Translations under genes and position numbers: made by a program
Notes under the pieces: generated by a model
Database searches by the model: none
What the model was told of the DNA's origin: nothing
Seen by the model: only the letters and a program-made list of their open reading frames with translations
In this document: positions 47,668-59,170 of the stretch, piece by piece
Numbering within the stretch: position 1 is the stretch's first letter
How the letters are laid out: every line of letters begins with the position of its first letter
Assembly (NCBI GenBank): GCA_951394045.1
Contig: OX595992.1
Span: 372,001 to 436,000, forward strand
Direction: 5' to 3'
Origin: Nitzschia sp. DOCU1
Taxonomy: Eukaryota; Bacillariophyta; Bacillariophyceae; Bacillariales; Bacillariaceae
Length of the DNA stretch: 64,000 bases

Positions 47668-48197
47668 CGTGAATATTGTTGTTGTTGAAAGGAAATGGAT
47701 GCTTTCCCCGAGAACACTTATTTTAAATGCGGTCTTGCCATGTGAGATAGTTTGAGCACTTGGTGGTTGGTACCTTGTTTTGTGCTGGAAGCGTTCCGGA
47801 TATGATGAACTGCGACTAAGATTTGAGTCTTTTGAGTCCCAGCCGTGTCAACAGTATTGAGTCCCGAGCACGATTAGACGCCAAAATCGTTGGCGAGAGA
47901 CCTCTTTTGGTTTATTCCTAGTAGGTAGCCAAAGTGTCAACCCCGACGACCCAACGTCAACAACGAGCATTGAACTCATCCAACGTACTTGATTTGTTAT
48001 TCTTACATAGGTTGATATGGCAAGTGCCAAGTGATTCGGATACGAAAAAGTAGCGCGATGATGGCATTGGTTGAACGCCATGAAGGTGAAGGTGGCGATG
48101 CGGTCCATTCACTGAATTGGCGACCACAAGCCACAAATCCTGGCTATAACTTTGACCTAATGATATGTTTTCGGTCCAAAGAAGGCTGAAGAGTGCC
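47668..48197. other. Intergenic stretch
   Basis: This is the promoter side of the KDEL receptor gene and the 3' flank of the TPR gene. Minus-strand frames here are short and unconvincing. No repeats were seen. Confidence 0.35.
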
Positions 48198-49639
48198 TCA
48201 TCCCGCCACATCCAATGCCAAACGCAGCGAGTCTTCGGGCCAATAATTATTCGCCCGCACCTGCTCCAACAATTCCTGTCGACGCTTCAAGTCCTCCAAC
48301 AGAGGCTCCAACTTTTTGGCAAGGCCAGGGTCGAGTGACAGCGCCTTTCCATGATACTGCCGACTTTCTTTCAACTTCCACAAAAGACTCAGGAGTTCCC
48401 CCGCGCGCAGCCAGGATGTTGAGTAGCTAGGAAGTATTTCCGTCGCACGGAGTGAGTCTTGAGTCGCATGTAACAACGAATATTGATAGAGTCCGTGTCT
48501 GTATTGAATTTTTCGCAACTCTGTTTGCTGCCGCTTCCCATCCGATTGCAATTTCATCAAAATGGAGCTGGCCAGTCCAGTGCGCTCAGGCCCACCAAGA
48601 AGTGCTTCCGACAAGAGAAACTGGATATCCTGGGCGACAGGCAGCCTCCAATCTTCAACGGCATCTTGTAGTGCCTCTTTGTGAGATTGCGCCTGCATCA
48701 AATAGGCCGACGCCCTTAAGAGTAGGACAACCCCTTCTTGCTTGCTCCCGGTGCATTTCTCCAGTGCTTTGTTGTACGCATCAATCGCTAGCCCAACTTT
48801 TCCAGCTTCTAGATAACTATTTCCTTTGTATTTCCACTTGAGAGAATTGCAAGCGTCACGGCTTACTTCCTGTATAAGATGTTGTGGGGCGGTGTGGTCA
48901 GACGGCGGCAAAGGGCCGGTTCACCCATTATCTCAAGATCCGGCACTTAACATACCTTGATTTGAAGGTGCTTGGTGAGAATGCGATACACCTTCTCAAC
49001 CGAATCCACATTCGCCACATCAATGCTAGTACGACCAGGGATTTTGGAAATGCATCGGACCCACGGAGTCTTCTTGTTGGATTTCGGAAGTACGGCTGCA
49101 ATGACCTGGACTTTGGAAGGCGGACACAACCCGCAAAATGCATCCAAGGTAGCACTAGCCCCCCGATCTAGAGATGACTTTGATTGATCAACATAAATTT
49201 GCCAGTCCTAAAAGATGCACGACGATACAAGACAATATATCGAGAAGTTAGATAGAGACGAAATCGTTCGACAAATCCAAAAAGTGAAGGATCTTACAAC
49301 AGGAGACGCCGCGGCATCATTCTTTCGATCGATCAAACTCTGTTCTCCAAATAATCCAGACATCCTCAAGGGATCAATACTTCGTACTGTACGAACAATC
49401 GACTGGCTTGACAGAAAGGCGAACGATAATACAGGCACCAAACCCAGCAAAAGCAAGGCAGACAGCTTGCCTGCCAATCGAAACGTCGCCGGTCGTCTGG
49501 CGAAAGAGCCTGCCGAAAGGAATAAAGACTGCATCATCGAAGTAGCGCCCAGCTTACGTGTGGAGCTAAAGGAAGGTGATGTATAAAGACAAAGGTGGTA
49601 ACCCAGGAGCGCAAAGAGAGTGACAGCATCCGATGACAT
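48198..49639 (-). CDS. TPR protein, spliced; first exon uncertain
   Basis: The last exon (48869-48198, 223 aa) holds TPR helices: WKYKGNSYLEAGKVGLAIDAYNKALE, VVLLLRASAYLMQ and WLRAGELLSLLWKLKES...GKALSLDPG. Intron 48955-48870 (GTATG...ATACAG, 86 bp) joins it to a middle exon (49207-48956, 84 codons, starting DWQIYVDQ and ending KHLQIK) that lacks any ATG. An acceptor (TCTTTTAG) precedes that exon. One in-phase first exon is 49639-49298 with a 90-bp intron (GTAAGA donor); it would add a hydrophobic leader and give ~421 aa. However, a good plus-strand frame overlaps that exon, so the true start could lie elsewhere. A chaperone or scaffold role is typical for TPR proteins. Confidence 0.55.
49215..49586 (+). 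CDS. Small hypothetical protein antisense to the proposed first TPR exon
   Basis: 123 aa from an ATG with A at -3. The N-terminus (DDTRQYIEKLDRDEIVRQIQKVKDL) reads as a good amphipathic helix and the rest is charged. It is mutually exclusive in coding sense with the proposed exon 49639-49298 of the TPR gene, unless the two overlap. No homologue is recognised. Confidence 0.3.
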   Translation: MHDDTRQYIEKLDRDEIVRQIQKVKDLTTGDAAASFFRSIKLCSPNNPDILKGSILRTVRTIDWLDRKANDNTGTKPSKSKADSLPANRNVAGRLAKEPAERNKDCIIEVAPSLRVELKEGDV

Positions 49640-50309
49640 ATCGTCGAAAATCTCATCATGGTGGAACCGATGAGGTGTCAGCTCATCGAGTCGGAGTGAC
49701 CCAGGCCGCGGACGGTAACGGACGCATGTGCATCACGGACACAATCGCCTTCGACGCCTCACTTTGCTCAACACTCTAGCTACACTTCTACAACAGAGGT
49801 TAATACATATTCGGCAGAAGCACCACAAGGCGTAAGCTGCAGCTTCCCTAGTTAGTAAACTTGTCGTCTGGAGCCACTGATAAGAATAAGAAAGGACCCT
49901 CGGCTCCCCAAACATGCAAGCGAGGAGGTAGCCCAGCACCCGGGCAAACCAGGCGTCCTTTTGTTTGAGTGAACTGCAGCATACACCCCAGTTTTAAACT
50001 AGCGAGTAAGGCTACCAAGTAAACATTGACTTCCAAGATTATGCAATCAGCTAGAGAGTCCTCATTCCTAGAGCGGGGCAACTGCTGGCATGGTCACATT
50101 GTTAGGGCCCTCCCGAGTTCCATCCGGTCTGTTGACGGCACAAACCTATCAAACTATTGCATTCCCATGTCGCCATGGCAAACTCTAACTCAGAACGAAA
50201 CAGGAAGGGAAGCTACTCTAGTCCCAGACCACGCTTTCGTTCAAATTCGAAAATATCCCCTCGGCACGTCGAAATACAGCGTTCGGTAGCTAGTTCGCCC
50301 ACAAGCCTC
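49640..50309. other. Intergenic stretch
   Basis: This lies between the TPR/antisense locus and the CCDC25 gene end. Short frames on both strands (50026-50402 plus, 49733-50081 minus) look non-coding. No repeats were seen. Confidence 0.35.
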
Positions 50310-51032
50310 TCAAAAGAAATCATCTTCGTATTCTTCCGCTGCTGTAGTATCCGCTGTCGCTTTTTGTTCCGACACTGCCGTCATGTTATCCGCCACAAAT
50401 AGCCGATCATAGCTCCTCAATTCTTTCTCTCGTTCTGCTTCCAGCTTTTGCTGTTGCTTTTCTTTTTGAAGTTGTTTGAAATGATCCTTCTTTTGTTGTT
50501 GAATCTTTCGCAGCCGAGCCTGTTGTTCGGCATATAAATCGGGATGTCGTTCCTCGCGCGTCTTTTCAATTTGTTTGACAATGGGGTTGTTCTTTTCCAC
50601 CTTGCATCGTCTCACATTTTCGGGTCGATGAAAGCCTACTTGTCCGTCCACCATGGTTGCTGTCTTTTTCAGATTTTTCCACCGAGTATAAACTACATAG
50701 ACTTCCGATTTCTACGGAAGGGAACAATTTTGTTTCTGTGAGTCCGTCGTCGTTTCAGTCTGGCAATGTCGTTGTTTCCTGCAACTTACTTTGCACCCTT
50801 GAATACTATTTGCCTTGACAAGTGCACTGCAATCCAACAACAAATCTTCCGATATGTCGTCCATGGTCATTCCCGGCTTCATTCGCAGATATACATGTGC
50901 CGAACTGAGATCGTCGACGTGAAACCACACATCCTCTTCTTGCCCGTATTTGATCAGATCTTCATTTTCGTACTTGTCCTTGCCCATGTAAATAGTGTAC
51001 TCGCCACAGCGGGATGTGAAATAAAATACCAT
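50310..51032 (-). CDS. CCDC25: CCDC25 / NFACT-R domain protein, two exons
   Basis: Proposed join: 51032-50790 and 50711-50310, with a 78-bp intron (GTAAGT...CCGTAG); 214 aa against ~208 in human. Exon 1 holds the NFACT-R (DUF814) domain: [42 protein letters not shown] and [12 protein letters not shown]. Splicing gives [20 protein letters not shown], matching the family in length and sequence. Exon 2 continues with VGQVGFH, a Lys/Gln-rich coiled coil (about residues 115-185) and LRSYDRL before an acidic end. NFACT-R proteins bind nucleic acid or ribosome-associated RNA; human CCDC25 is also described as a DNA-sensing receptor. Divergent from the kinesin gene. Confidence 0.9.
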
Positions 51033-51342
51033 GCTTAATGTCTATGTTGCGTTGGAAGAGAGGGAGAGGTGGGGTTACAATGTATGGGGCCTTAACTCGT
51101 TATGGGTGCCACGGCCATGGTCAAAATGAGTGGTTTCGAGTAGAGAATGTGGCGAAAGCATCCAGCGTCCGTCCGTGGTCAGCATTACGACCCCTTCGAC
51201 TCTCCGACGACTTCGCGCCCTTTGACTCTCATGACTCAAAATACCGAAATACCGGCAGAATAACGCTTGGTGAAATTCAAAAAAACGGCCACTTTCTTCC
51301 CGCCGTGTTCCTTTTCTCGTCTTGCTTCCCAAGAGATCAACG

Positions 51343-51401
<59 letters not shown>

Positions 51402-51478
51402 ACGTCGCCTCTGATAGCTTTGTTTTGTTTGAGTATTCGATTGACTTTAACTACATTATTAGTAGAACAACAGTAACG
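51033..51478. other. Divergent promoter between CCDC25 and kinesin-5
   Basis: 446 bp shared by the two gene starts. It includes a long AAC microsatellite just upstream of the kinesin start, likely in its 5' UTR. Confidence 0.5.
51343..51401 (+). repeat. (AAC)n microsatellite
   Basis: About 19 perfect AAC units lie 78-136 bp before the kinesin ATG. The same run would read as Gln, Asn or Thr runs in translation, but it precedes the start codon. Confidence 0.9.
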
Positions 51479-54400
51479 ATGAACCCTGCTGGCGCTCAAC
51501 CGCCATCTCCCACGGCCACATCGTCGGTCCAGGTGGTCGTTCGTTTGCGGCCTCTCAACGACAAGGAGAAGAAGCACGGCACGTTGCCCGTGGTATCGGC
51601 GTCCACCAAGGAAAAGACAGTGACTGTCATCAAAGGCCAGGGCAATCGTCAAGCCAAGACGTCGTACAAGTTTGACAATGTCTTTACCGCGTTTTCAACT
51701 CAAGAGGAAGTGTTTGAAGCGACTCTCCAGCCGGTGATCCGCGATGTCTTGATGGGCTTTGAATCGGTGGTTCTTTCGTATGGTCAAACGGGTAAGTGAA
51801 AAAGGCACCAATGACACAAAGATTAACACAGCGTGAATATGAGTGGCTAACAATATGTCTCGTGGTGTTATTGCTGGTGCTATCAGGCACTGGAAAGACC
51901 CATACCATGGAGGGTGACTTGAGTCATCCGGAATTGTACGGAGTGATTCCGCGATCCGCAGAAGCCATCTTTCAAACTTTGGAGAAGCCTCACTATGTGG
52001 AAAAGTCCTTGTCGGTCTCGTTTTTGGAGATTTACAATGAAGAATTGTGCGATTTGCTGGTCGACGCCAATGCCCCCAACAAAGCAAAGCTTGCCATTAT
52101 GGAAGGAAAAGCTGGGCCCTTTTGTCGGTAAGTTCCAAGCGGAAAAGAACCGCACACCACTTCTGTTATAGTTAGATGTGAGATTGTAAATGCATCAAAC
52201 TCACGCCCACTGTTTCTTTCCAGCGGTCTTTCGGAAACACAAGTGAATTCCGCCGAAGAAGTTCTGGCCCTCATGCGCAAGGCGCAGAATCAACGCCAAG
52301 TCGGAGAAACCAATATGAATAAGCAGTCGTCTCGATCGCACTGCATTTTCACGCTCAAAGTTCAAGCCAAACGCAAAGTGGGCGACGGGAGTTTGCTAGA
52401 AGTCAGTGGCAAGCTCCACTGTGTCGATTTGGCAGGTTCGGAATGCGCCAAGAGTGCGGATATGGAAAAGCAAGATGAGCATCAGGCAGCACGGGAGAGA
52501 GAACGCATGAATATCAATCGATCTCTCTTGACTCTGGGACGAGTCGTGTCAATGCTCAAGGAGCAAAGCGAGGGAAAGAAGAACATTCGCATTCCATACC
52601 GTGATTCCAAGCTTACAAGAATCCTGCAGGAATCGTTGGGGGGCCGATGCAAGACTTGCCTCATCGCGACAGTGTCGCCATCGATTACGGCCATTGAAGA
52701 ATCCATGTCGACGCTTAACTATGCTCAGGCTGCCAATGGTATCATCAACAAGCCCGTTACATCTTCCCTTATGACGGCACAAGCATCGGGCATGGCCATT
52801 GACAAGAAGGGCTCTGGCGGTGATGACAAATTCGGGACGGTCGAACATTGGCACGAGATGGAATGTCGACTGGAGTATATGCAGTCGCAAGTGGAGGAAG
52901 CACAACAAGCCTTGGCTCGTAAACACATGCAGCAACAGGAGCTTATTGAAAAGGCAGAAAGTGCGGAAGCTGCCCGAGCAGCGGCTCTGTCCGAGCTGGA
53001 GGAATCGCAGCGTGAAAAGGCAGCTCTGGAGGAACAAGTCGAACAGCACGTCGCTGAGAATGATCGTCTGTCCGATAGGTTGGTCAAGACGGAAAAGACT
53101 TTGCGCGAAACGGCTGCCATCCTCAAAGCGACCAGAGCTACCGAGGCCCGTCTGACTTGCGAAGCGCAGGCACTAATTTCTGTTCTTCAGCAATCGACGG
53201 CGGATGGGGACGCGATGCACCAAGCTTTGATTCGGAATCGAGAGGAAGAAATTGATCGAAAGAATGCAACTAAATCTTTCCGAGAGTCCATGCTTGCCTT
53301 GTTACAGGAAACAGGAAGTTGCCTCGACGCTCTTTGCTCTGCACGAAAAGATCACACCCGTACTATCCAGGACGATTCCACTAGGCATTTTGAGGAGCAC
53401 ACGTCGATGGTTGCCACCCAGGTAGGGGTTGTTGATGAGCTTTGCAAGACCATCATCGTGGCAATTGATACTTTGGGGGATCAAATGAGCGGAGAAAACG
53501 GAATTACATCGACCTTTGGAGATGCGATCGGCGATGTTCGTCACTTCCATCAAGTGCAGCAAAAGACAAGCTCCGAGTACCTTGAGCAGACAAAGTCTCT
53601 TTGTGAAGGTCTCCGCACTCGCCTTGTGTCATCGGCAGAGACGCTCCAAGAGATGGAGTCCCGGTACTCTGAGTCTTCGGCCAGGATGGTGGAAACTCTG
53701 GCGCAAACTATTGCCGAATCGAAAGAAAATCTCTCCAACTTTATTTCCTCCATGATGAATGCTCTTGCCGTGGCTAAGGACGAACGAACCCAGGCCCTCC
53801 AACGCATTTCTTCCATGGCTGAAAACTGGAAGGCCTCATCAGTTCAAATGTCCCAGGATACTGGAGCAGTTGCCAAGAACCAAGGGGATGTGGTTCAGTC
53901 GATGCTCAAACTCTTGACCTCGGAAGCAAAGCGCCACGATGAAGTGTTACAGGAGCTGACGAACCAAAAGGCGTTCTTGGGGGAAAGACGTGTTCGTCAC
54001 CTTGGTGAGCTTGAGAAGCAGAACGGGTTATTGGTTTCCCAGCGAGAAGAGTTCGAATCCTTGGACAAAAAAGCCAATTTGCTTTGTAATCTTGCATTGG
54101 ACAACATTATGAATGGAGTGCGCGATCTTTTGACAAAGGAGATTACCGCTATCACTCAACACCAAAAGGATGCTGCTGAAACCTTTGGTCGCTCCTATGA
54201 GGGTTTGGTTCAGTCCAATCAAGAGCTAGTCGGATCTGCGACGGATTTCTTCACGCGCCTCGAATCCGGCAATTGTGCCCTGAATGATCACGGTAAAGTC
54301 TTACGAGATGTTGACACCAAAGCGGCTGATGTTTTAGGGGCGACGCGTAGCACTCTTCAGCAGATTGCGGAGGATGGTGCCCGGCAAGAAGTCCAAGCGG

Positions 54401-55326
54401 CCACGAACTTTGAGGCCATCACGGAGTTTGTTGTCTCTACCAATGAAGCCGATGCCATGAAGCTCGAAAAGATGTCGGGTGAAATGAAGGAACAAGGGCT
54501 AGAGTTAGGAACTCGGTTTTCTACGCGTCTCCTTCAGGACATCCAGGAAAGCACCCATAGTCTTACTGATTGTTCTACAAAAGCTTTCGCTTTCACGAAA
54601 CAGCACTTGGTCGATGATACTAGAAGGTTACTTGAACAAGACTTTGAGACATCGGCCGTTTCCTTCAATGACAACTCGCGAGAGCTTGCAAACGAATTGC
54701 TTGGGAAGATCGCTTCCAGTGAGCAGAAAGTCACAGGAATTGCTGGGGCGCATTCAAAACTACTTGATGAAACCAGGCATAATCTTGAGAATCGCTCCGA
54801 CATTCTGAGAACTGGATGTTCTAACCAAGAAAAGGCTATGCTTGGATACCAGCAACTGCTGTCGGAACAATGCAATCGTTACGAGAAAGAAGCAGAACAG
54901 AAGCTTGGCACCTGTCACGAACACACAACCAAGGCGGAGCAGTCGGTGGGTGACTACTCTAACAACGTCATCAAAGCCGATGACGCCACTCCTGTTCTAG
55001 CAGAGAGGACGGTGCTTTCATACAATGCTCAATTGTCGTCAACTCCGACAGACTCAACCATCTTGGCGGCACTTGCCAACAAGTCGATTCCAGATGAATC
55101 ATCAGAGCATTGCGAGGATGCGATCATGAATAACGCGCCAGGCGGAGAAGAAGTATGTGACGATAACCGCGGCACACCATCGGCACCAGTCCTTCGCGAG
55201 CAGACCAACACCACCAATATTTCAAGTTCCTTGGTCTCGTCCTCGGGCGAGGTCCAGAAGCGAAAGGAGCATGCAGGATCCGCCCAAAGTTCATCAAGGC
55301 CTAAACGGACTCGAACGCTCCGATGA
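51479..55326 (+). CDS. Kinesin-5 (BimC/Eg5-type) motor, three exons
   Basis: Proposed join: 51479-51791, 51887-52127 and 52224-55326; introns of 95 bp (GTAAGT...TATCAG) and 96 bp (GTAAGT...TTCCAG); 1218 aa. The motor domain is N-terminal: VQVVVRLRPLND, P-loop GQTGTGKTHTMEGD (~102-115, restored by the first splice), SFLEIYNEELCDLL, NKQSSRSHCIFTL (switch I) and VDLAGSECAKSADM (switch II), then NINRSLLTLGRVV. The EGD after the P-loop and the motor-stalk layout fit kinesin-5, the homotetramer that slides antiparallel spindle microtubules. The long stalk is coiled coil in its first part. A canonical BimC box was not seen in the tail, so the exact subclass is slightly open. Confidence 0.88.
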
Positions 55327-55972
55327 TAGATGTTTGATATTCGAACCCAAACCAGAAGGCTCTCCAGTGCTCTACCCGTAGACTAGCTCTAGTCGTTGTA
55401 GAATACTGTGCTTGCTGCTCGCTCTGCCACTGGTATCTTTTTTAGATAGAGAGTCCTGCGTAATACCGGCGGCTATGCAAGTATTAATATACTGTATCGT
55501 ACCTACAGACACTCACTGGCATTTAGCGCCCGGCAACTGTGCAAACGGCGGGAGTCCAAGATCGCCTCACCTAAACCACAGAATGTCCATTCTGCATACA
55601 GCCTTATTATTGACATTTGTATCTATGCCTTTTCTTGAATCTGGCAACGAGTTCAAAAGGCCCAAACAAGAAGTCGAACAGGATGAAAGATGTCTTTCAA
55701 GATTCACTGTAAATAATCTCCGAAGGCGCCTGAATGTGTCAATTCGATTGAATGACCTCCCAGGTACATAGATTACGTGACATTTACGTAGGACATGATG
55801 GAAAATGTCAATGGATTAGAAAAAATGTCTTTCCGCGACGCAAAGCGAACCAGGGCTCGCATACATACGCGGAGAGACGCGGCGATCACTTTTTCCCGAA
55901 TGATCCGTTCGAAAAGTTGCGATCCTGACCGACGGACACTGCACATTATCCCCTGCTCTACCAACAAAGCAA
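55327..55972. other. Intergenic stretch
   Basis: This lies between the kinesin stop and the next plus-strand gene. Only short non-ATG or unsupported frames (55412-55771) were seen. No repeats were noted. Confidence 0.35.
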
Positions 55973-56470
55973 ATGATTTCGACTTTGGATTCAACGAATT
56001 CAACCATCCCATGCGATGACCAAGGATGCCATAAGGAATATCAACGACCAGGGGGGGAGGACGAAGAGACTACTACACAGATTTCGATGGTGTCGTTGAA
56101 ACACCAAACACTGCTACTAGAGGAGTCCTCCAGTACGCTAGTCGGCTCTTGCTCAGAAACAAGTACTTGCTCAGACGCTTTAGATGACACATGCATGACG
56201 GCTATTGCCAGTCTCTCTTCTATGTCTCGGCGGCAACGGTGTCTTTCATTCGACGACAATGTCGAGGTCATTCTCCTTCCTCGGCTAGTCTTCGAGGAAG
56301 ATCTCGACTCCGATGACGAGGAAGGCGACGAGGTACTGGGAAAGGGGGAAGTCGTGAAGAAGACAGACCTCTTTTATCAACGGGGGGAAATAAATATGTG
56401 GTTGTGCGAGGAGAGAATGCGAAAAGCTGGTATCGATCCAGACAATTTTGATTGGCGAGCGACGAGGTAG
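55973..56470 (+). CDS. Small hypothetical protein
   Basis: 165 aa from ATG 55973. The N-terminal half is Ser/Thr/Glu-rich. Then comes RRQRCLSFDDNVEVILLPRLVFEEDLDSDDEE and a basic/aromatic tail DLFYQRGEINMWLCEERMRKAGIDPDNFDWRATR. The arrangement, an R-x-x-SFDD-x-V-x-V strand followed by a W-centred helix, recalls short diatom proteins with a V.F...V.V...WY..E pattern, but I cannot name a function. Coding status rests on composition and length. Confidence 0.5.
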   Translation: MISTLDSTNSTIPCDDQGCHKEYQRPGGEDEETTTQISMVSLKHQTLLLEESSSTLVGSCSETSTCSDALDDTCMTAIASLSSMSRRQRCLSFDDNVEVILLPRLVFEEDLDSDDEEGDEVLGKGEVVKKTDLFYQRGEINMWLCEERMRKAGIDPDNFDWRATR

Positions 56471-56610
56471 TAGTCTAGAAAAGCCATCACATAAGCGAGA
56501 GTAATGACGACATCCACCACCAGTTTCGATAACAGTTCAAAACTAATGTCCAGGTAATGAATACCAAGTAAAATATGGACAAGAAACGCCGACAGGCTTT
56601 TCCTCTAGTC

Positions 56611-56822
56611 TTTCTACAAAGTGACGCCGGGACGAAACGCTTTGAAGTAGTATGAACAAATCTTAAAACCAATGTGCTACATAAAACAGCGCTGCGATCA
56701 TCCAAGGGATCCAAAGTTTCTACAAAGTGACACCGGGACGAAACGCTTTGTAGTAGTATAAACAAATCTTAAAACCAATGTGCTACATAAAACAGCGCTG
56801 CGATCATCCAAGGGATCCAAAG
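56611..56822. repeat. Tandem duplication of a 106-bp unit in the 3' flank of SLC4 copy A
   Basis: Units 56611-56716 and 56717-56822 differ at only a few bases (for example GACGCC/GACACC, TGAAGTAGTATG/TGTAGTAGTATA). The second unit ends about 40 bp from the SLC4 stop codon. Confidence 0.9.
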
Positions 56823-56861
56823 GGTGCACATTAGAGTGCGACAGCGCTTCAAGAAAACTGC

Positions 56862-58787
56862 TTACACATCAACAGATTCCTCTTTCTTGGCCGAGCTTGC
56901 TTCGTCATCATCTCCTAGAGGGACGCTGGCACCCTTGTCGGCAGCTTCCCGAGCAGCGACCCACTCATCGACTTCCTCGTCATAACCATCCAACAGACAC
57001 AGCTCCCAGCCGTGAAAGAAGCGAGGAGCCAAGAACAGGCGGGCGGGGATGCACAGCAAAGTCATGAACGGGAAGGCAATAGCGATCGATGGCGTGTTCT
57101 GCACAAAGAACACCCCCAAGAAAAAGACAATCTGGAAGACTGTGAACATGTGGATGCGACCAGTAGTCATGTACTTGGTGTAAGGTCGCTCGGCAAACTT
57201 GCTCGGTTGCTGGAAGAACATCAAGAAGCGTGTCCACATCTGGATACTGGGAAGGGAAGACAGACCCATGAAAAGGAACACTCCCAACAACACGGGGAGA
57301 GGAATGAGCTTCAACGCCTTCAAGAACAACAGGGACAAACCAACCAACAAGTGCGAGAAGAACAGGGTCAGGCGGTTCTCTTGCACACGGATGATGCTCC
57401 CGTCCTTGTCCTTCTCAGCCAAGTTGTTCAAATGGACAAGGCAAGGAACGGTCGTGGCCACGAGCCAAGGAAGCCCAAGGAAACCGTTGACCATGTTGCA
57501 GATTCCGTTCAAGAAAAGATCCCAGTTGTAGGCCTCGCCGTGTTGCAAGTTGTTGCCGGGGTTGTAGATCAAGTGCCAAGTGATACCGTTGTCAAGGTAG
57601 AACAAGATGTACGAGAGGAGGGCAGGTCCAGCAGCCATGAAGGGAACCCAGCTCTTTCCGTTCAAGTCGCCCATCGCAGCGAACCAAGAGCGGGTACCCC
57701 AAGCAGCAGCTTGACCTTCACAGTCGTCGGGCCAGTAAGTGGTGCAGCTGGAGTCGCAGCAAGCGTAGGTGGGCTCGAACTTGTCGGGAACATTCAATCC
57801 GGGGACTTCGATGCTGGAGAATCCAAGGTTGGCGACCAACGCCCAGACGATGACGGCGCTGGTAACGGCGAAATCGTGGACCGAGTTGCGGATCTCCTGG
57901 TTGCAGAAGAAAGCCGAAGTCTTGAATCCTCGGAGGAAGAAGATCGTAGCGGTAGTTCCAAAGCCCAAAATGATGTTGAGCAGGGCCGTCTCGTACATGC
58001 TGTAGTTCTCAGAAGTTTGGTTGTCCGAGTGGAAGGAGTTCTCGGGGTCCAAGTATCGAAGAAGTCCACCCGGTCCGAAGGGAGACCCGATAGCGTTCAA
58101 GATGAAGATAGACACAATCAACAAAGCAAAGATATCATCCGTGAATCGGGTAGCGTAGCGGATGTAGCGGGTCAAGTCAAAGAAGGCCGTGAACGTGGTG
58201 TAGCCGAACGTCCAAATCGACACCCAAGCATAGAACGGGAGGAACGGAATGTCAAGGTTCTTGGACATCTCATAGATGACGGTACTCATGATCAACACTG
58301 GACCGGTGGATCCGACAATGATGGTGGGCATACCACTAAAGACCGACATGAAGACACCAACCCAGCAGGTTGCAAGAATGGTTTCGACGGCTCCGATGTG
58401 ATTCTCGGTGTTACGCGAGTAAACAGCACCAAAGGTCAAGGTGGGAGCGATCACGGTAATGAACATCAAGAGCGACACCGCGACGGTCGTTTGGTTGAAG
58501 TTGGTGACTTCGGAAAACCAGTGGGTTCCGATGGTGGTCTTAACCTCCTCAATCAAACCACGGCCCCATGGCTTTCCGGGTTCTGGTCGTTGGTGATAAT
58601 GGATTAGGAGGCAACCAGCCACGGAGGGAAAGAAGAAAGAAGGAGATGATGAATATCATGAGGATTTGCATTTCACAACACTTCGTCATCGATGGAATGC
58701 AAGAAACAACTAGTACCTACCGATAAAAACCTTTCCAGCGGTAGGGATCAAGTCTTCGTTGCTTTTAGTACTATCTTTGCCTGACAT
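56862..58787 (-). CDS. SLC4-type bicarbonate transporter, copy A, two exons
   Basis: Proposed join: 58787-58721 and 58582-56862, 138-bp intron (GTAGGT...GACCAG); 595 aa. Exon 1 gives MSGKDSTKSNEDLIPTAGKV; the splice restores VFIEPGKPWGRG. The rest is a polytopic membrane protein with SLC4 marks: NFNQTTVAVSLLMFI, LTFGAVY, the GSTGPVLI motif near residue 130, and later GLPWLVATTVPCLVHLNNLA and VQENRLTLFFSHLLVG. Diatom SLC4 proteins carry bicarbonate inward, at the plasma membrane in Phaeodactylum, as part of the CO2-concentrating mechanism. The large N-terminal cytosolic domain of animal SLC4 is absent. A Cys-rich loop (CCDSSCTTYWPDDCEG) is extracellular in the model. The tail is acidic. Confidence 0.9.
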
Positions 58788-58840
58788 GGTGACAGAGCTC
58801 GCTTCTGTTGTGCTGGCTAAAGAAGTTTCCGTGTCGTTAG

Positions 58841-58880
58841 GTCAGCAGCTTTGGCAATCGACTTGGATTGCAAATTATGA
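58841..58880 (-). promoter_or_regulatory. Conserved 40-bp block upstream of SLC4 copy A
   Basis: It matches 62011-62050 upstream of copy B with one mismatch, while sequence on either side has diverged. It starts 54 bp before the ATG, suiting a core promoter or 5' leader element. The gene-sense start reads TCATAATTTGCAATCC. Confidence 0.5.
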
Positions 58881-58952
58881 GGGCAAGAAATGTGTTTGCA
58901 ATTTGGCCTCGCATCTAGATTTCGTGGAGTTGTTCTTGCACTGACAATGTTG

Positions 58953-59170
58953 GCGTCACCCCAGCAATCAAAGAATTTTTTCTGTCTCTACCCTTACGTC
59001 ATGTCCAACTTTCCGAGTAGTGTTACAAGCAGGGAAAGGTGGGCTATTATTTCATTTCATTAACCGCCAGCCTTTTTCTGTTAGGCCTTGCATCGGCATG
59101 TCCTTGCGATTTTGAATGCCGAGTAGCTCTGGGCGCTGTATGGCCCCGTGATAACGAGCTAACGACGTCA
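58953..59170 (-). promoter_or_regulatory. TGACGC/TGACGT motifs upstream of SLC4 copy A
   Basis: In gene sense: TGACGC at 58958-58953 (about 166 bp before the ATG), TGACGT at 59001-58996 and TGACGT at 59170-59165. These match the CCRE types reported in the Phaeodactylum carbonic anhydrase promoter. Function here is inferred. Confidence 0.4.

Noticed and set aside
57012..58607. 531-codon plus-strand open frame opposite SLC4 copy A, with a 529-codon twin at 60213-61802
   Set aside because: It mirrors the SLC4 reading frame and its low-complexity, Glu/Gln/Arg-rich translation looks like antisense of a biased coding exon. The twin exists because the exons are near-identical.
58583..58622. ATG at 58622 as the start of SLC4 copy A
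   Set aside because: It lies in the intron; splicing to the exon at 58787 gives an N-terminus matching copy B.
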